Part shown: positions 7,518 to 13,972 of the stretch, piece by piece
Layout: each line of letters opens with the position of its first letter
Numbering within the stretch: position 1 is the first letter of the stretch
Assembly: GCA_937894665.1 (NCBI GenBank)
Contig: CALAWF010000116.1
Span: forward strand, 1-19,407
Length of the DNA: 19,407 nt
Source of the DNA: an uncultured bacterium
Lineage (GTDB): Bacteria > Cyanobacteriota > Vampirovibrionia > Gastranaerophilales > Gastranaerophilaceae
Direction: 5' to 3'
Translations under genes and position numbers: made by a program
Notes under the pieces: generated by a model
Seen by the model: only the letters and a program-made list of their open reading frames with translations
The model's database searches: none
Told to the model about the DNA's origin: nothing

Positions 7518-7546
7518 ATGATACCACGTAATTGGATTTTTGTATA
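7518..7546 (-). promoter_or_regulatory. Candidate rny promoter
   Basis: On the minus strand TATACA (7546-7541), a 17-base spacer and TATCAT (7523-7518) preceded by TGG form a plausible extended -10 promoter. It would give a leader of about 140 bases that includes the stem-loop at 7418-7442. The remaining gap 7372-7578 shows no gene. Confidence 0.42.
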
Positions 7547-7578
7547 GTATATTGAGAGGAGATTTTTACAAGTATGTT

Positions 7579-8847
7579 TTATTCTTTTCTAAGCCCAGGG
7601 TCGGAGTAAGAACCTGTTACAAGTTTGTTAAATCCGTATTGTAATTTTGGCAAAACTCCGGCAAGTAAGAAACTTGAAATTCCAACATTTGCCAAAATAT
7701 TTGCACATTTTATATATTTTGCTTTTTTTGCAAATTTTTCAATATTGTTTGATTTTTTAGCCATATTAACAAATTTTTCTATTTCATTTCTAAAATTTGC
7801 TAAATCTTTAATATCAACGTATTTTCTAGGATCTCTAAAGCCTGATTTCAGATAAGAAACTTTTTCCATTTCTTGTGCCATTTGTGAGAATAAAGTATTT
7901 GGTTTTGAATCGATAAATTCAAATAAATCTCTCGCAGATGCCGATTTAGGGAGTTCAAAATTGTTCTCTTTAATTGCTTCGATAAAATTTTTATTTGCTA
8001 AAATTTTAGGATCTAAATTAACATTTATTTTGAATAATTTATTAGATGCTTTATCAAGCCCCTTAGCGATATATGCAGGTGTTACAAAATTCAAAATCAT
8101 AGAACCAATCATTCTGAATGCGTTTACATACCCTTCATCTTTATTTCTTGAGGTTGAAACTCTTCCAACTGTCAGTCCTCCGTCAGAAATTGCCATTTTA
8201 TCTACTGTTCTGAGGTTTGCAATTGTGGAGGTAATGTTTCCGGTAAAGTTGATATTTTTATTTGATAATAAATTTGGGGCTTGTATTTGTTGAAGGGTAT
8301 TTTGTTCTTTTTTGTTTTTTCTAAGTTTTGCAGTAAGAGCAAAGTTTAGTTTAGGTAAAACAAATCCCATTATAATTGTTGGGATAATTGTAGCTGCAAA
8401 AAATTTCTTTGTTAATAATTTTTCAAAAGATGCTTTATTTTCTTTTACTTTTACCAAATCTTTGAGTGCATCTTGAACATCTTTTTCATTGACGTTTTTA
8501 AATTTGTTAATGTTATATTCTATCCCTTGAAAAATATTATTTACAGATTTATTTTTTTCTTCTTTAAAGAGTTTAATATTTACATTTGGGTTGTAGCCTT
8601 TTTTAGAAATAAACTTGTCTGCAATACATTCAACTGCAGGAATCCCTCCTAACCAAATAGCGGAAGTTACGTATTCATCAATGATTTTTTCTCTTGTTGC
8701 ATCATTTGCGATTTCTTTTGATTCTTTCATGTTTTCATTTCTTGCGATGATAATTTTAGATGGGGCTTCGATTCCGCAATCTCTTACAAGTAATGGGTAA
8801 ATGCTACTATTATTGCCAATGGCAGATATTATGTTTGTTATTGTCAT
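7579..8847 (-). CDS. Uncharacterised membrane-associated protein lacking histidine, downstream of an attenuator
   Basis: I do not recognise this 422-residue protein. It is Lys/Asn/Ile-rich with four hydrophobic stretches: about 60-75, 150-172 (ATIIPTIIMGFVLPKL), 246-262 and 382-402 (ANVGISSFLLAGVLPKL). The second and fourth both end in VLPKL followed by an aromatic-rich turn, hinting at a duplicated hairpin. Residues 198-204 read NINFTGN; a similar ISFTGAN occurs in the M16 peptidase of this window. The middle and C-terminal parts are charged and helical, with no visible catalytic motif. I find no histidine anywhere in it. SD GAGGA lies 8 nt before the ATG. Transcription should start at the promoter at 9067-9040 and pass through a His-codon leader and a terminator, so expression is probably controlled by attenuation. 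No terminator separates it from rny. Confidence 0.72.
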   Translation of the reverse strand: MTITNIISAIGNNSSIYPLLVRDCGIEAPSKIIIARNENMKESKEIANDATREKIIDEYVTSAIWLGGIPAVECIADKFISKKGYNPNVNIKLFKEEKNKSVNNIFQGIEYNINKFKNVNEKDVQDALKDLVKVKENKASFEKLLTKKFFAATIIPTIIMGFVLPKLNFALTAKLRKNKKEQNTLQQIQAPNLLSNKNINFTGNITSTIANLRTVDKMAISDGGLTVGRVSTSRNKDEGYVNAFRMIGSMILNFVTPAYIAKGLDKASNKLFKINVNLDPKILANKNFIEAIKENNFELPKSASARDLFEFIDSKPNTLFSQMAQEMEKVSYLKSGFRDPRKYVDIKDLANFRNEIEKFVNMAKKSNNIEKFAKKAKYIKCANILANVGISSFLLAGVLPKLQYGFNKLVTGSYSDPGLRKE

Positions 8848-8870
8848 TATTATTTCCTCAATTCTTAAAA

Positions 8871-8912
8871 CTAAAAAACAACTTCGCTTTGGGGTATCCT
8901 GAAGAAGTTGTT
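8871..8912 (-). terminator. Attenuator terminator upstream of the 422-residue gene
   Basis: On the minus strand AACAACTTC (8912-8904) pairs perfectly with GAAGTTGTT (8885-8877) over an 18-base loop, and TTTTAG follows so that six U end the helix. It sits 24 bases before the ATG of the downstream gene, in front of that gene's SD. Its 5' arm is also used by the antiterminator helix, so the two folds exclude each other. Confidence 0.72.
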
Positions 8913-8966
8913 ATAAGAATTGAATTATTTTTACAAGCGTATCACCAATTCTACAACCTCTTCAGG
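8898..8966 (-). promoter_or_regulatory. Antiterminator helix, with pause hairpin, of the attenuator
   Basis: On the minus strand CCTGAAGAGGTTG (8966-8954) pairs with CAACTTCTTCAGG (8910-8898), 12 of 13 Watson-Crick with one G-U. The next segment AGAATTG (8952-8946) pairs with CAATTCT (8922-8916). This long helix consumes the 5' arm of the terminator. A smaller alternative hairpin CAACCT-GAAG-AGGTTG (8969-8954) overlaps the last leader codons and could act as the pause hairpin. The leader stop codon (8953-8951) lies inside the 5' strand of the antiterminator, so a ribosome finishing the leader would block it. Confidence 0.68.
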
Positions 8967-9013
8967 TTGATATGAACGTTATGATGATGTTTTTGTAAAA
9001 ATTGTTGTGTCAT
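8951..9013 (-). CDS. His-codon leader peptide of an attenuator
   Basis: A 20-codon ORF (MTQQFLQKHHHNVHINLKRL, stop TAG) begins at ATG 9013 behind AAAGGA with about 11 nt spacing, close to a predicted start of transcription near 9033. Codons 9-11 and 14 are all CAT for histidine. A ribosome stalled at codons 9-11 would leave the antiterminator segment free. One reaching the stop codon would cover it and allow the terminator to form. This is the logic of the enterobacterial his leader, although the peptide is not obviously homologous. No product function beyond regulation is expected. Confidence 0.7.
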   Translation of the reverse strand: MTQQFLQKHHHNVHINLKRL

Positions 9014-9039
9014 TTATTAAAATTTCCTTTATATTTTTA

Positions 9040-9067
9040 ATTATATTACAAAAGTAATAAATGTAAA
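9040..9067 (-). promoter_or_regulatory. Sigma-70-type promoter of the attenuator unit
   Basis: On the minus strand TTTACA (9067-9062), a 16-base spacer and a perfect TATAAT (9045-9040) form the best promoter in the window. The transcript would start near 9033, about 20 bases before the leader peptide ATG. Confidence 0.7.
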
Positions 9068-9210
9068 GCTATGCATTTGTGTTTAGAATTTCGGCTTTTT
9101 CGTCAGCTTTTTTCGCTCTTTTTTTTATTGGTTTGTTTCTCGAACCAATGTCCTATCGAGATATTTAATTCTTGTATATTTTAAATCTCCTAAAAATAAA
9201 TTTTGCTATT
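9068..9210. other. Intergenic region with two overlapping stem-loops
   Basis: Between the DUF167 stop and the attenuator promoter I see no gene. ATTGGTT (9127-9133) pairs with AACCAAT (9143-9149). TCTCGA (9138-9143) pairs with TCGAGA (9156-9161); the two pairings overlap and exclude each other. A T-rich tract with a doubled GCTTTTT(T)CG unit lies at 9094-9116. Neither hairpin has a U-run on its 3' side on the minus strand, so they are not standard terminators of DUF167. Confidence 0.4.
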
Positions 9211-9492
9211 TTATAATATTTCTTTAAGTTTTTTTAGTTTTTCTTTGTCTTGAGTTTCAAATAGGATTGTTTTGTCTTTTGAAGCTTCGCCTTTTAGAAT
9301 TTTTATTGACGTTTTGGGAATTTTAAAATTTTTGGATAAAAATTCAACCAATGCTTTGTTTGCCTTTCCATCAATTGGTTGGGCTGTAATTTTTATTTTG
9401 ACAAATTCTTCTTCCCGAATAATTTCATTCTTTTTAGAATTAGGAGCGATTTTAATATTAACAATTAATCCATCTTTTGTTTCTTTAACCAT
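9211..9492 (-). CDS. YggU/DUF167 family protein
   Basis: The 93-residue protein matches the small DUF167/YggU family: IVNIKIAPNSKKNEI (residues 10-24), VKIKITAQPIDGKANKALVEFLSK, and a K-rich end with IKILKGEASKDKTI. The conserved P-x-S-K and A-x-P-x-x-G-K-A-N motifs are all present. The family is widespread and of uncertain function. No SD precedes the ATG at 9492, so the transcript may be leaderless or start differently. It is divergent from rel, with 97 bases between the starts. A weak inverted repeat AGTTT-GTCT-AAACT (9512-9525) lies between them. Confidence 0.88.
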   Translation of the reverse strand: MVKETKDGLIVNIKIAPNSKKNEIIREEEFVKIKITAQPIDGKANKALVEFLSKNFKIPKTSIKILKGEASKDKTILFETQDKEKLKKLKEIL

Positions 9493-9565
9493 ATTAAAAT
9501 ACTATCATAAAAGTTTGTCTAAACTCTTTATATGAAATTTTTCTATTTCTCTTGCGATTTATTAT

Positions 9566-9571
9566 TATAAT
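9566..9571 (+). promoter_or_regulatory. Candidate -10 element for rel
   Basis: A perfect TATAAT lies 18 bases before the rel ATG; no convincing -35 is present. Transcription from it would begin near 9578, leaving a leader of only about 12 bases with no SD. Confidence 0.4.
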
Positions 9572-9589
9572 CTGTATCATAAATCTATT

Positions 9590-11806
9590 ATGTCAGACGT
9601 AGAATCATTTAAAGAATTAAAAGAATTACTAATCTCTCAACAGCACTCTCCAGAAGATATTGCTCAGGTTGAGAAGGCTTACAAATTTGCAAAGAAAACT
9701 CATGAAGGTCAATTCAGAGTGTCTGGTGAACCATATATTATTCACCCAGTTGAAGTTGCAAAAATCCTTGCGGGGCTTGAGGTTGATACTCATACTCTAA
9801 TTGCTGCTTTTTTGCATGATATTTTGGAAGATACGGATACTAAGCCAGAAGTTATAAAAGAACTTTTCGGAGAAGATGTTCTTACTCTTGTTCAAGGGGT
9901 TACAAAACTTGGAAAACTGCAATTCAAATCGAAAGAAGAAAGACAGGCTGAAAACTTTAGACGATTATTTATTGCAATGGCAAATGATATTAGAGTTATT
10001 TTCTTGAAACTTGCTGATAGGCTTCATAATATGCGAACTCTTAATTTTATGGAACCTGCAAAACAGAAAAAAATTGCTCAAGAAACTTTAGATATTTTTG
10101 CTCCTCTTGCTAACCGTTTAGGTATTTATAAAATCAAGGCAGAATTAGAAGATTTATCTTTGAGATATTTAGAACCGGAAAAGTATTATGAGATAGCTCA
10201 ACTTGTAGCTCAAACTAAAGCTGATAGAGAAGAAACAGTTAATGCTTTAATTGAAAAAATTTCTCAAGATGTTAAGAAAAGTGGTATTAATGCTCAAATT
10301 ACAGGAAGGGCAAAACATTACTATAGTATTTATGCAAAAATGAAACGTCAGAATATTGCATTTCATGACTTATATGATATTACTGCTGTTCGTGTAATTG
10401 TTGACACTGTAAAAGAATGTTATGAGGTTTTGGGTTTAATTCACTCTCAATTTAAGCCAATTCCAGGAAGGTTTAAAGATTATATAGCAATGCCAAAAGG
10501 TAACATGTATCAATCTTTGCACACATCTGTAATTGGTCCTCGTTCAAAACCTTTGGAAGTCCAAATTAGAACTTGGAAAATGCACCAAGTTGCGGAATAT
10601 GGCATTGCTGCACATTGGAGATATAAGGAAAAAGGTTCACAAAAAGCAGATAATGCTTCTGATATGAAGTTCTCATGGATGCACAAACTTGTTGAATATG
10701 ACAAGGAAATGAAAAATGCCGAAGATTATGTAAAGAGTGTAAAACTGGACTTATTTTCCGATCAGGTTTTTGCTTTTACTCCAAATGGTGATGTAATTGA
10801 TTTGCCAAAGGATGCAACTCCTGTTGATTTTTCTTACAGAATTCACTCTGATGTAGGTCATAGAACGGTTGGAGCTTTGATTAATGGTCGTATTGTTCCA
10901 TTGAATACAAAATTAAATAATGGTGATATTGTTGAAGTTTTAACTTCTAAAACACCCGCACCTCGTTTAGATTGGTTGACGTTTGTTGTTACTAAACAAG
11001 CATCTCAAAAAATTAGACAATGGTTTAAAAAGAATAATAGAGAAGAACATGTTAATCTTGGTAAAACAAATCTTGAACATGAACTTACTAAAGCCGTATT
11101 TGATGATTATGTAAAATCTGGAGAGTTTGATAAAGTTGCTAAAACTATGAATTATCAATCTGCTGAAGATTTATTTGCTGCTTTAGGCTATGGTGAAACA
11201 ACAATTACAAAAGTGTTGAACAAACTCAAAAAGCCAGTTGAAAAGAAGCCTGAAGAATCTTTCCATGTTTCAGGAAGAAAGGGTTCTCATAAAGATATTA
11301 TTGGTTTAGAGGGCTTGTTGTATTCTTTTGCTCACTGTTGTTCTCCAATTCCTGGCGAACCAATTGTAGGTGTTGTAACAAGAGCAAAAGGTGTTACTGT
11401 TCACCGTGTTGATTGTAAAACTCTCGAAACAATCCCTCATGAAAGATTGATGGATATTCATTGGGCAGGTGTTAATACAAACAAAACTTATACAACAACT
11501 ATAAGAATTGAAACCGCTGAAAAATTAGGTCTGTTGAAAGATGTAATTGCTGCTGTTTCTGATAACAATGCAAATATTGTGAATGCAAATATTAAAACTA
11601 AAAACCATGTGGGTATCATTGAAATCGGTTTAGAACTTGATAATATTGATACCTTGAAGAAGGTTATTACTTGTGTTCAAAATTTGCCGGATGTATATAG
11701 CGTAAAACGTATTCAAACATCTTCAAGTATGATTAAAAAGTCTTCAGCAAGTAAAACTTCAAGAGGTTTTAGGCAGAAAAGACGACCTAAAAAAACTGAA
11801 AGTTAG
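9590..11806 (+). CDS. rel: Bifunctional (p)ppGpp synthetase/hydrolase, RelA/SpoT homologue
   Basis: The 738-residue long RSH enzyme makes and degrades (p)ppGpp in the stringent response. The hydrolase HD domain is intact: H52, HDILED (76-81) and LADRLHNMRT (141-150, D143). The synthetase domain has DLYDITAVRV (260-269, D263), RFKDYIAMPKGNMYQSLHT (294-312) and LEVQIRT with E323. The basic RFKD, the RxKD form, marks bifunctional Rel/SpoT rather than the EXDD of proteobacterial RelA. A TGS domain follows (about 388-452, VFAFTPNGDVIDLP), then a zinc-finger/CC module (AHCCSPIPG with C583, C584, and H605, C609) and a C-terminal ACT domain (about 650-725). The tail is Lys/Arg-rich. No SD is visible before the ATG. 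The next gene starts 20 bases downstream, so rel probably heads the rel-nfeD-flotillin operon. Confidence 0.96.
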   Translation: MSDVESFKELKELLISQQHSPEDIAQVEKAYKFAKKTHEGQFRVSGEPYIIHPVEVAKILAGLEVDTHTLIAAFLHDILEDTDTKPEVIKELFGEDVLTLVQGVTKLGKLQFKSKEERQAENFRRLFIAMANDIRVIFLKLADRLHNMRTLNFMEPAKQKKIAQETLDIFAPLANRLGIYKIKAELEDLSLRYLEPEKYYEIAQLVAQTKADREETVNALIEKISQDVKKSGINAQITGRAKHYYSIYAKMKRQNIAFHDLYDITAVRVIVDTVKECYEVLGLIHSQFKPIPGRFKDYIAMPKGNMYQSLHTSVIGPRSKPLEVQIRTWKMHQVAEYGIAAHWRYKEKGSQKADNASDMKFSWMHKLVEYDKEMKNAEDYVKSVKLDLFSDQVFAFTPNGDVIDLPKDATPVDFSYRIHSDVGHRTVGALINGRIVPLNTKLNNGDIVEVLTSKTPAPRLDWLTFVVTKQASQKIRQWFKKNNREEHVNLGKTNLEHELTKAVFDDYVKSGEFDKVAKTMNYQSAEDLFAALGYGETTITKVLNKLKKPVEKKPEESFHVSGRKGSHKDIIGLEGLLYSFAHCCSPIPGEPIVGVVTRAKGVTVHRVDCKTLETIPHERLMDIHWAGVNTNKTYTTTIRIETAEKLGLLKDVIAAVSDNNANIVNANIKTKNHVGIIEIGLELDNIDTLKKVITCVQNLPDVYSVKRIQTSSSMIKKSSASKTSRGFRQKRRPKKTES

Positions 11807-11826
11807 TATTATAAAATAGGAGTTAT

Positions 11827-12405
11827 ATGGTTATGAATAATCTTTTAGCAGCAGCTACAACAAATCCATGGAAAATTTATTACTATATTGCAATTTTTGC
11901 AACCGTATTGTTTGTTTGTAAATTGATATTATTTTCATTTACAGGAAGTGGAGATAGTGAGGTCCTTTCAGATTTTAATACTGAAACTGACACTGATCCA
12001 TCTTTTGGATTTTTCTCATTTCAATCAATCACCGCATTTTTGATGGGTTTTGGTTGGATGGGTTATGCTGCATTAACTCAGTTTTCTTTTGGACATAAAA
12101 TGGCAATTCTTTTGGCTTTTGCTGTAGGTTTTATGTTTATGTTTTTGAGTGCAATGTTGATGTTTATGGCAAAGAAGTTAGAAAAAAATGTTAGTAACGA
12201 CAAGTCGAATGCTGTAAATAAGATAGGAAAAGCATATACAAGTTTTCATCCAAATTCAAATGGTCAAGTCGAAATTGAATTTAATGGCAAATTGCAAGTT
12301 GTAAATGCGGTAAATACAACAAATGAACCGATAAACTCTTTTGATTTAATTAAAGTTGTAAAAGTTCAAAATGATATTTTATATATAGAAAAAGTAAAAA
12401 AATAA
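11827..12405 (+). CDS. NfeD-like membrane protein (YuaF type), partner of flotillin
   Basis: The 192-residue protein has three predicted membrane helices (about 17-39, 64-82, 90-115), an acidic loop between the first two, and a C-terminal beta-rich OB-fold-like domain (about 130-190, IGKAYTSFHPNSNGQVEIEFNGK). This is the YuaF/NfeD1b layout, short and without the serine-protease domain of long NfeD. Such proteins are commonly encoded next to flotillins and work with them in membrane microdomains. The gene sits 20 bases after rel and 27 before the flotillin gene. AGGAG is 4 bases before the ATG at 11827 and 10 before a second ATG at 11833, so either start is possible. Confidence 0.82.
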   Translation: MVMNNLLAAATTNPWKIYYYIAIFATVLFVCKLILFSFTGSGDSEVLSDFNTETDTDPSFGFFSFQSITAFLMGFGWMGYAALTQFSFGHKMAILLAFAVGFMFMFLSAMLMFMAKKLEKNVSNDKSNAVNKIGKAYTSFHPNSNGQVEIEFNGKLQVVNAVNTTNEPINSFDLIKVVKVQNDILYIEKVKK

Positions 12406-12432
12406 TTAGTATTACATAAAAAGGAGAAAAAT

Positions 12433-13845
12433 ATGTTTGGATTAACGATTACAGGAGCATTAATTTTCTTAGCGGTATTTATTTTCATCGCTAATCAATA
12501 TAAAAGATGCCCTTCAAACAAAATTATTGTAGTTTATGGTAAAACAGCTGGAGAAAAAACTGCAAAGTGTGTACACGGTGGAGGTACGTTTATTATTCCA
12601 TTGATTCAAGATTATGGCGTTTTGTCCCTTGAACCAATGACAACAGATATTGACCTTAAAGGTGCATTGTCAAAGGGTAATATCCGTGTTGCTGTTCCTT
12701 CAACATTTACTTTTGGGATTTCAACCGATCCAAAAATTATGATAAATGCTGCAGAACGTTTGTTAGGTCTAACAAAACCGGATGTAATTACTCAAGCAAG
12801 TGATATTATTCTTGGTCAATTACGTCTCGCAATTGCGACATTAACAATTGAAGAAATTAATCAAGATAGAGAAAAATTCTTAGAACAAATTAACGCAAAC
12901 GTAAATACTGAGTTAAATAAAATTGGTCTTGAAATTATCAACGTAAACATCAAAGATATTACAGATGAATCTGGATATATTGATGCTATTGGTAAAAAAG
13001 CTGCAGCAGAAGCAATCAACAAAGCGAAAGTTGAAGTAGCTCAACAAGAAAAACTGGGTGCTGTTGGTGAAGCATCTGCTAATAAAGAAAAAGAAGTTCA
13101 AGTTGCAGAACAAACTGCTCAAACTTTCATTGGTAAAACAAATGCAGAAAGAGAACAACGTATTAAAACTGCCGAACTTGAAGCTCAAGCTGTTGAAGGT
13201 GAAAATATTTCAAAGGCAAATATTGCAGATTACAACGCAACTTTAGCTGTAAAACAAGCAGACGCATTTAGAGAAGGTGAAGTTGCCAAAGCAAATGCTC
13301 AAAGAGATGTATTGCTTGCTCAAAAAGAACAAGAAGAAGCAAAATTGAAAAAAGAAGAACTTGCAAGACAAGAAGTTGAAAAATTGAAAGTTCAAGTTGA
13401 AGCTGATGCAGAAGCTGAAAAATTAAGACGTATTGCTGCAGGTCAAGCTGATGCAATTAAAGCAAAATACTTTGCTGAAGCTGAAGGTGTTAAAGCTGTA
13501 TTGGAAGCAAAAGCTAAAGGTTACCAAGACCTTGTTAAAATTTCAAATAATAGACCTGAAATCGCTACAAGTTTCTTGATGATTGAAAAAATTGAAAAAA
13601 TTGTTGAAAAACAAGTTGATGCTATTAAGAATATCAAATTTGATAAAATCACTGTTTGGGATGGTGGAACTGGTTCTGATAAAGGTTCTACAACTGCGAA
13701 CTTTATGAAAGATTTGATCAAATCTCTTCCTGCAATGCATGATTTGGCAGGACAAGCAGGAATTGAACTTCCTCAAATATTGGGAAAAGTTGATAATGGC
13801 GAAACTCCTGTAAAAGAAGTTTCAGCAAAAGAAACTGAAAAGTAA
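12433..13845 (+). CDS. floT: Flotillin-family SPFH membrane scaffold protein
   Basis: The 470-residue protein has an N-terminal membrane segment (about 3-20). An SPFH/band-7 domain follows (about 25-190, with IIVVYGKTAGEKTAKCVHGGGTF and PLIQDYGVLSLEP). Then comes a long Ala/Glu/Lys/Gln-rich coiled coil (about 190-370) and a C-terminal oligomerisation region ending in a polar tail. The order is that of FloT/YuaG of Bacillus, which organises detergent-resistant membrane domains. The strong SD AAGGAG before the ATG, the upstream NfeD-like gene and the terminator 26 bases after the stop make it the last gene of the rel operon. Heptad-like A/E/K repetition gives it Ala- and Gln-rich codon use unlike its neighbours, which is normal for the family. 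Confidence 0.94.
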   Translation: MFGLTITGALIFLAVFIFIANQYKRCPSNKIIVVYGKTAGEKTAKCVHGGGTFIIPLIQDYGVLSLEPMTTDIDLKGALSKGNIRVAVPSTFTFGISTDPKIMINAAERLLGLTKPDVITQASDIILGQLRLAIATLTIEEINQDREKFLEQINANVNTELNKIGLEIINVNIKDITDESGYIDAIGKKAAAEAINKAKVEVAQQEKLGAVGEASANKEKEVQVAEQTAQTFIGKTNAEREQRIKTAELEAQAVEGENISKANIADYNATLAVKQADAFREGEVAKANAQRDVLLAQKEQEEAKLKKEELARQEVEKLKVQVEADAEAEKLRRIAAGQADAIKAKYFAEAEGVKAVLEAKAKGYQDLVKISNNRPEIATSFLMIEKIEKIVEKQVDAIKNIKFDKITVWDGGTGSDKGSTTANFMKDLIKSLPAMHDLAGQAGIELPQILGKVDNGETPVKEVSAKETEK

Positions 13846-13871
13846 TTTTTGTTATTTTCTGTTTAATTTAT

Positions 13872-13899
13872 AAAGACCTCGTAAAGAGGTCTTTTTTTT
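13872..13899 (+). terminator. Strong rho-independent terminator after the flotillin gene
   Basis: AAAGACCTC (13872-13880) pairs perfectly with GAGGTCTTT (13886-13894) around GTAAA, and the T-run extends to 13899, eight T in all. It closes the rel-nfeD-flotillin unit. Confidence 0.9.
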
Positions 13900-13908
13900 A
13901 TGACAAAA

Positions 13909-13936
13909 TGTTTAACAAATATTTTTATGGTAAAAT
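13909..13936 (+). promoter_or_regulatory. Putative purA promoter with extended -10
   Basis: TATGGTAAAAT gives an extended -10 (TGG followed by TAAAAT at 13931-13936). Only weak -35 candidates occur (TGTTTA at 13909, spacer 16). It lies just past the flotillin terminator and 36 bases before the purA ATG. Confidence 0.45.
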
Positions 13937-13972
13937 ATCCTTGCAAAAGTACATAAAAAGAAGGGATATGTT

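Noticed and set aside
7960..8293. Plus-strand open frame antisense to the 422-residue gene
   Set aside because: Lies wholly inside a gene with a clear SD and regulatory leader; hydrophobic composition is the usual shadow of Lys/Asn-rich codons.
8871..9013. T-box riboswitch as an explanation for the leader
   Set aside because: No T-box consensus (AGGGUGGNACCGCG) or specifier stem is visible; the translated leader with His codons and three exclusive hairpins explains the structure better.
9127..9161. GGTTCGA resembling a tRNA T-loop
   Set aside because: No acceptor stem, D-arm or anticodon arm can be folded around it.
12913..13456. Long open minus-strand frames under the flotillin coiled coil
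   Set aside because: Caused by the repetitive Ala/Glu/Lys/Gln codons of the coiled coil; no SD or recognisable product.
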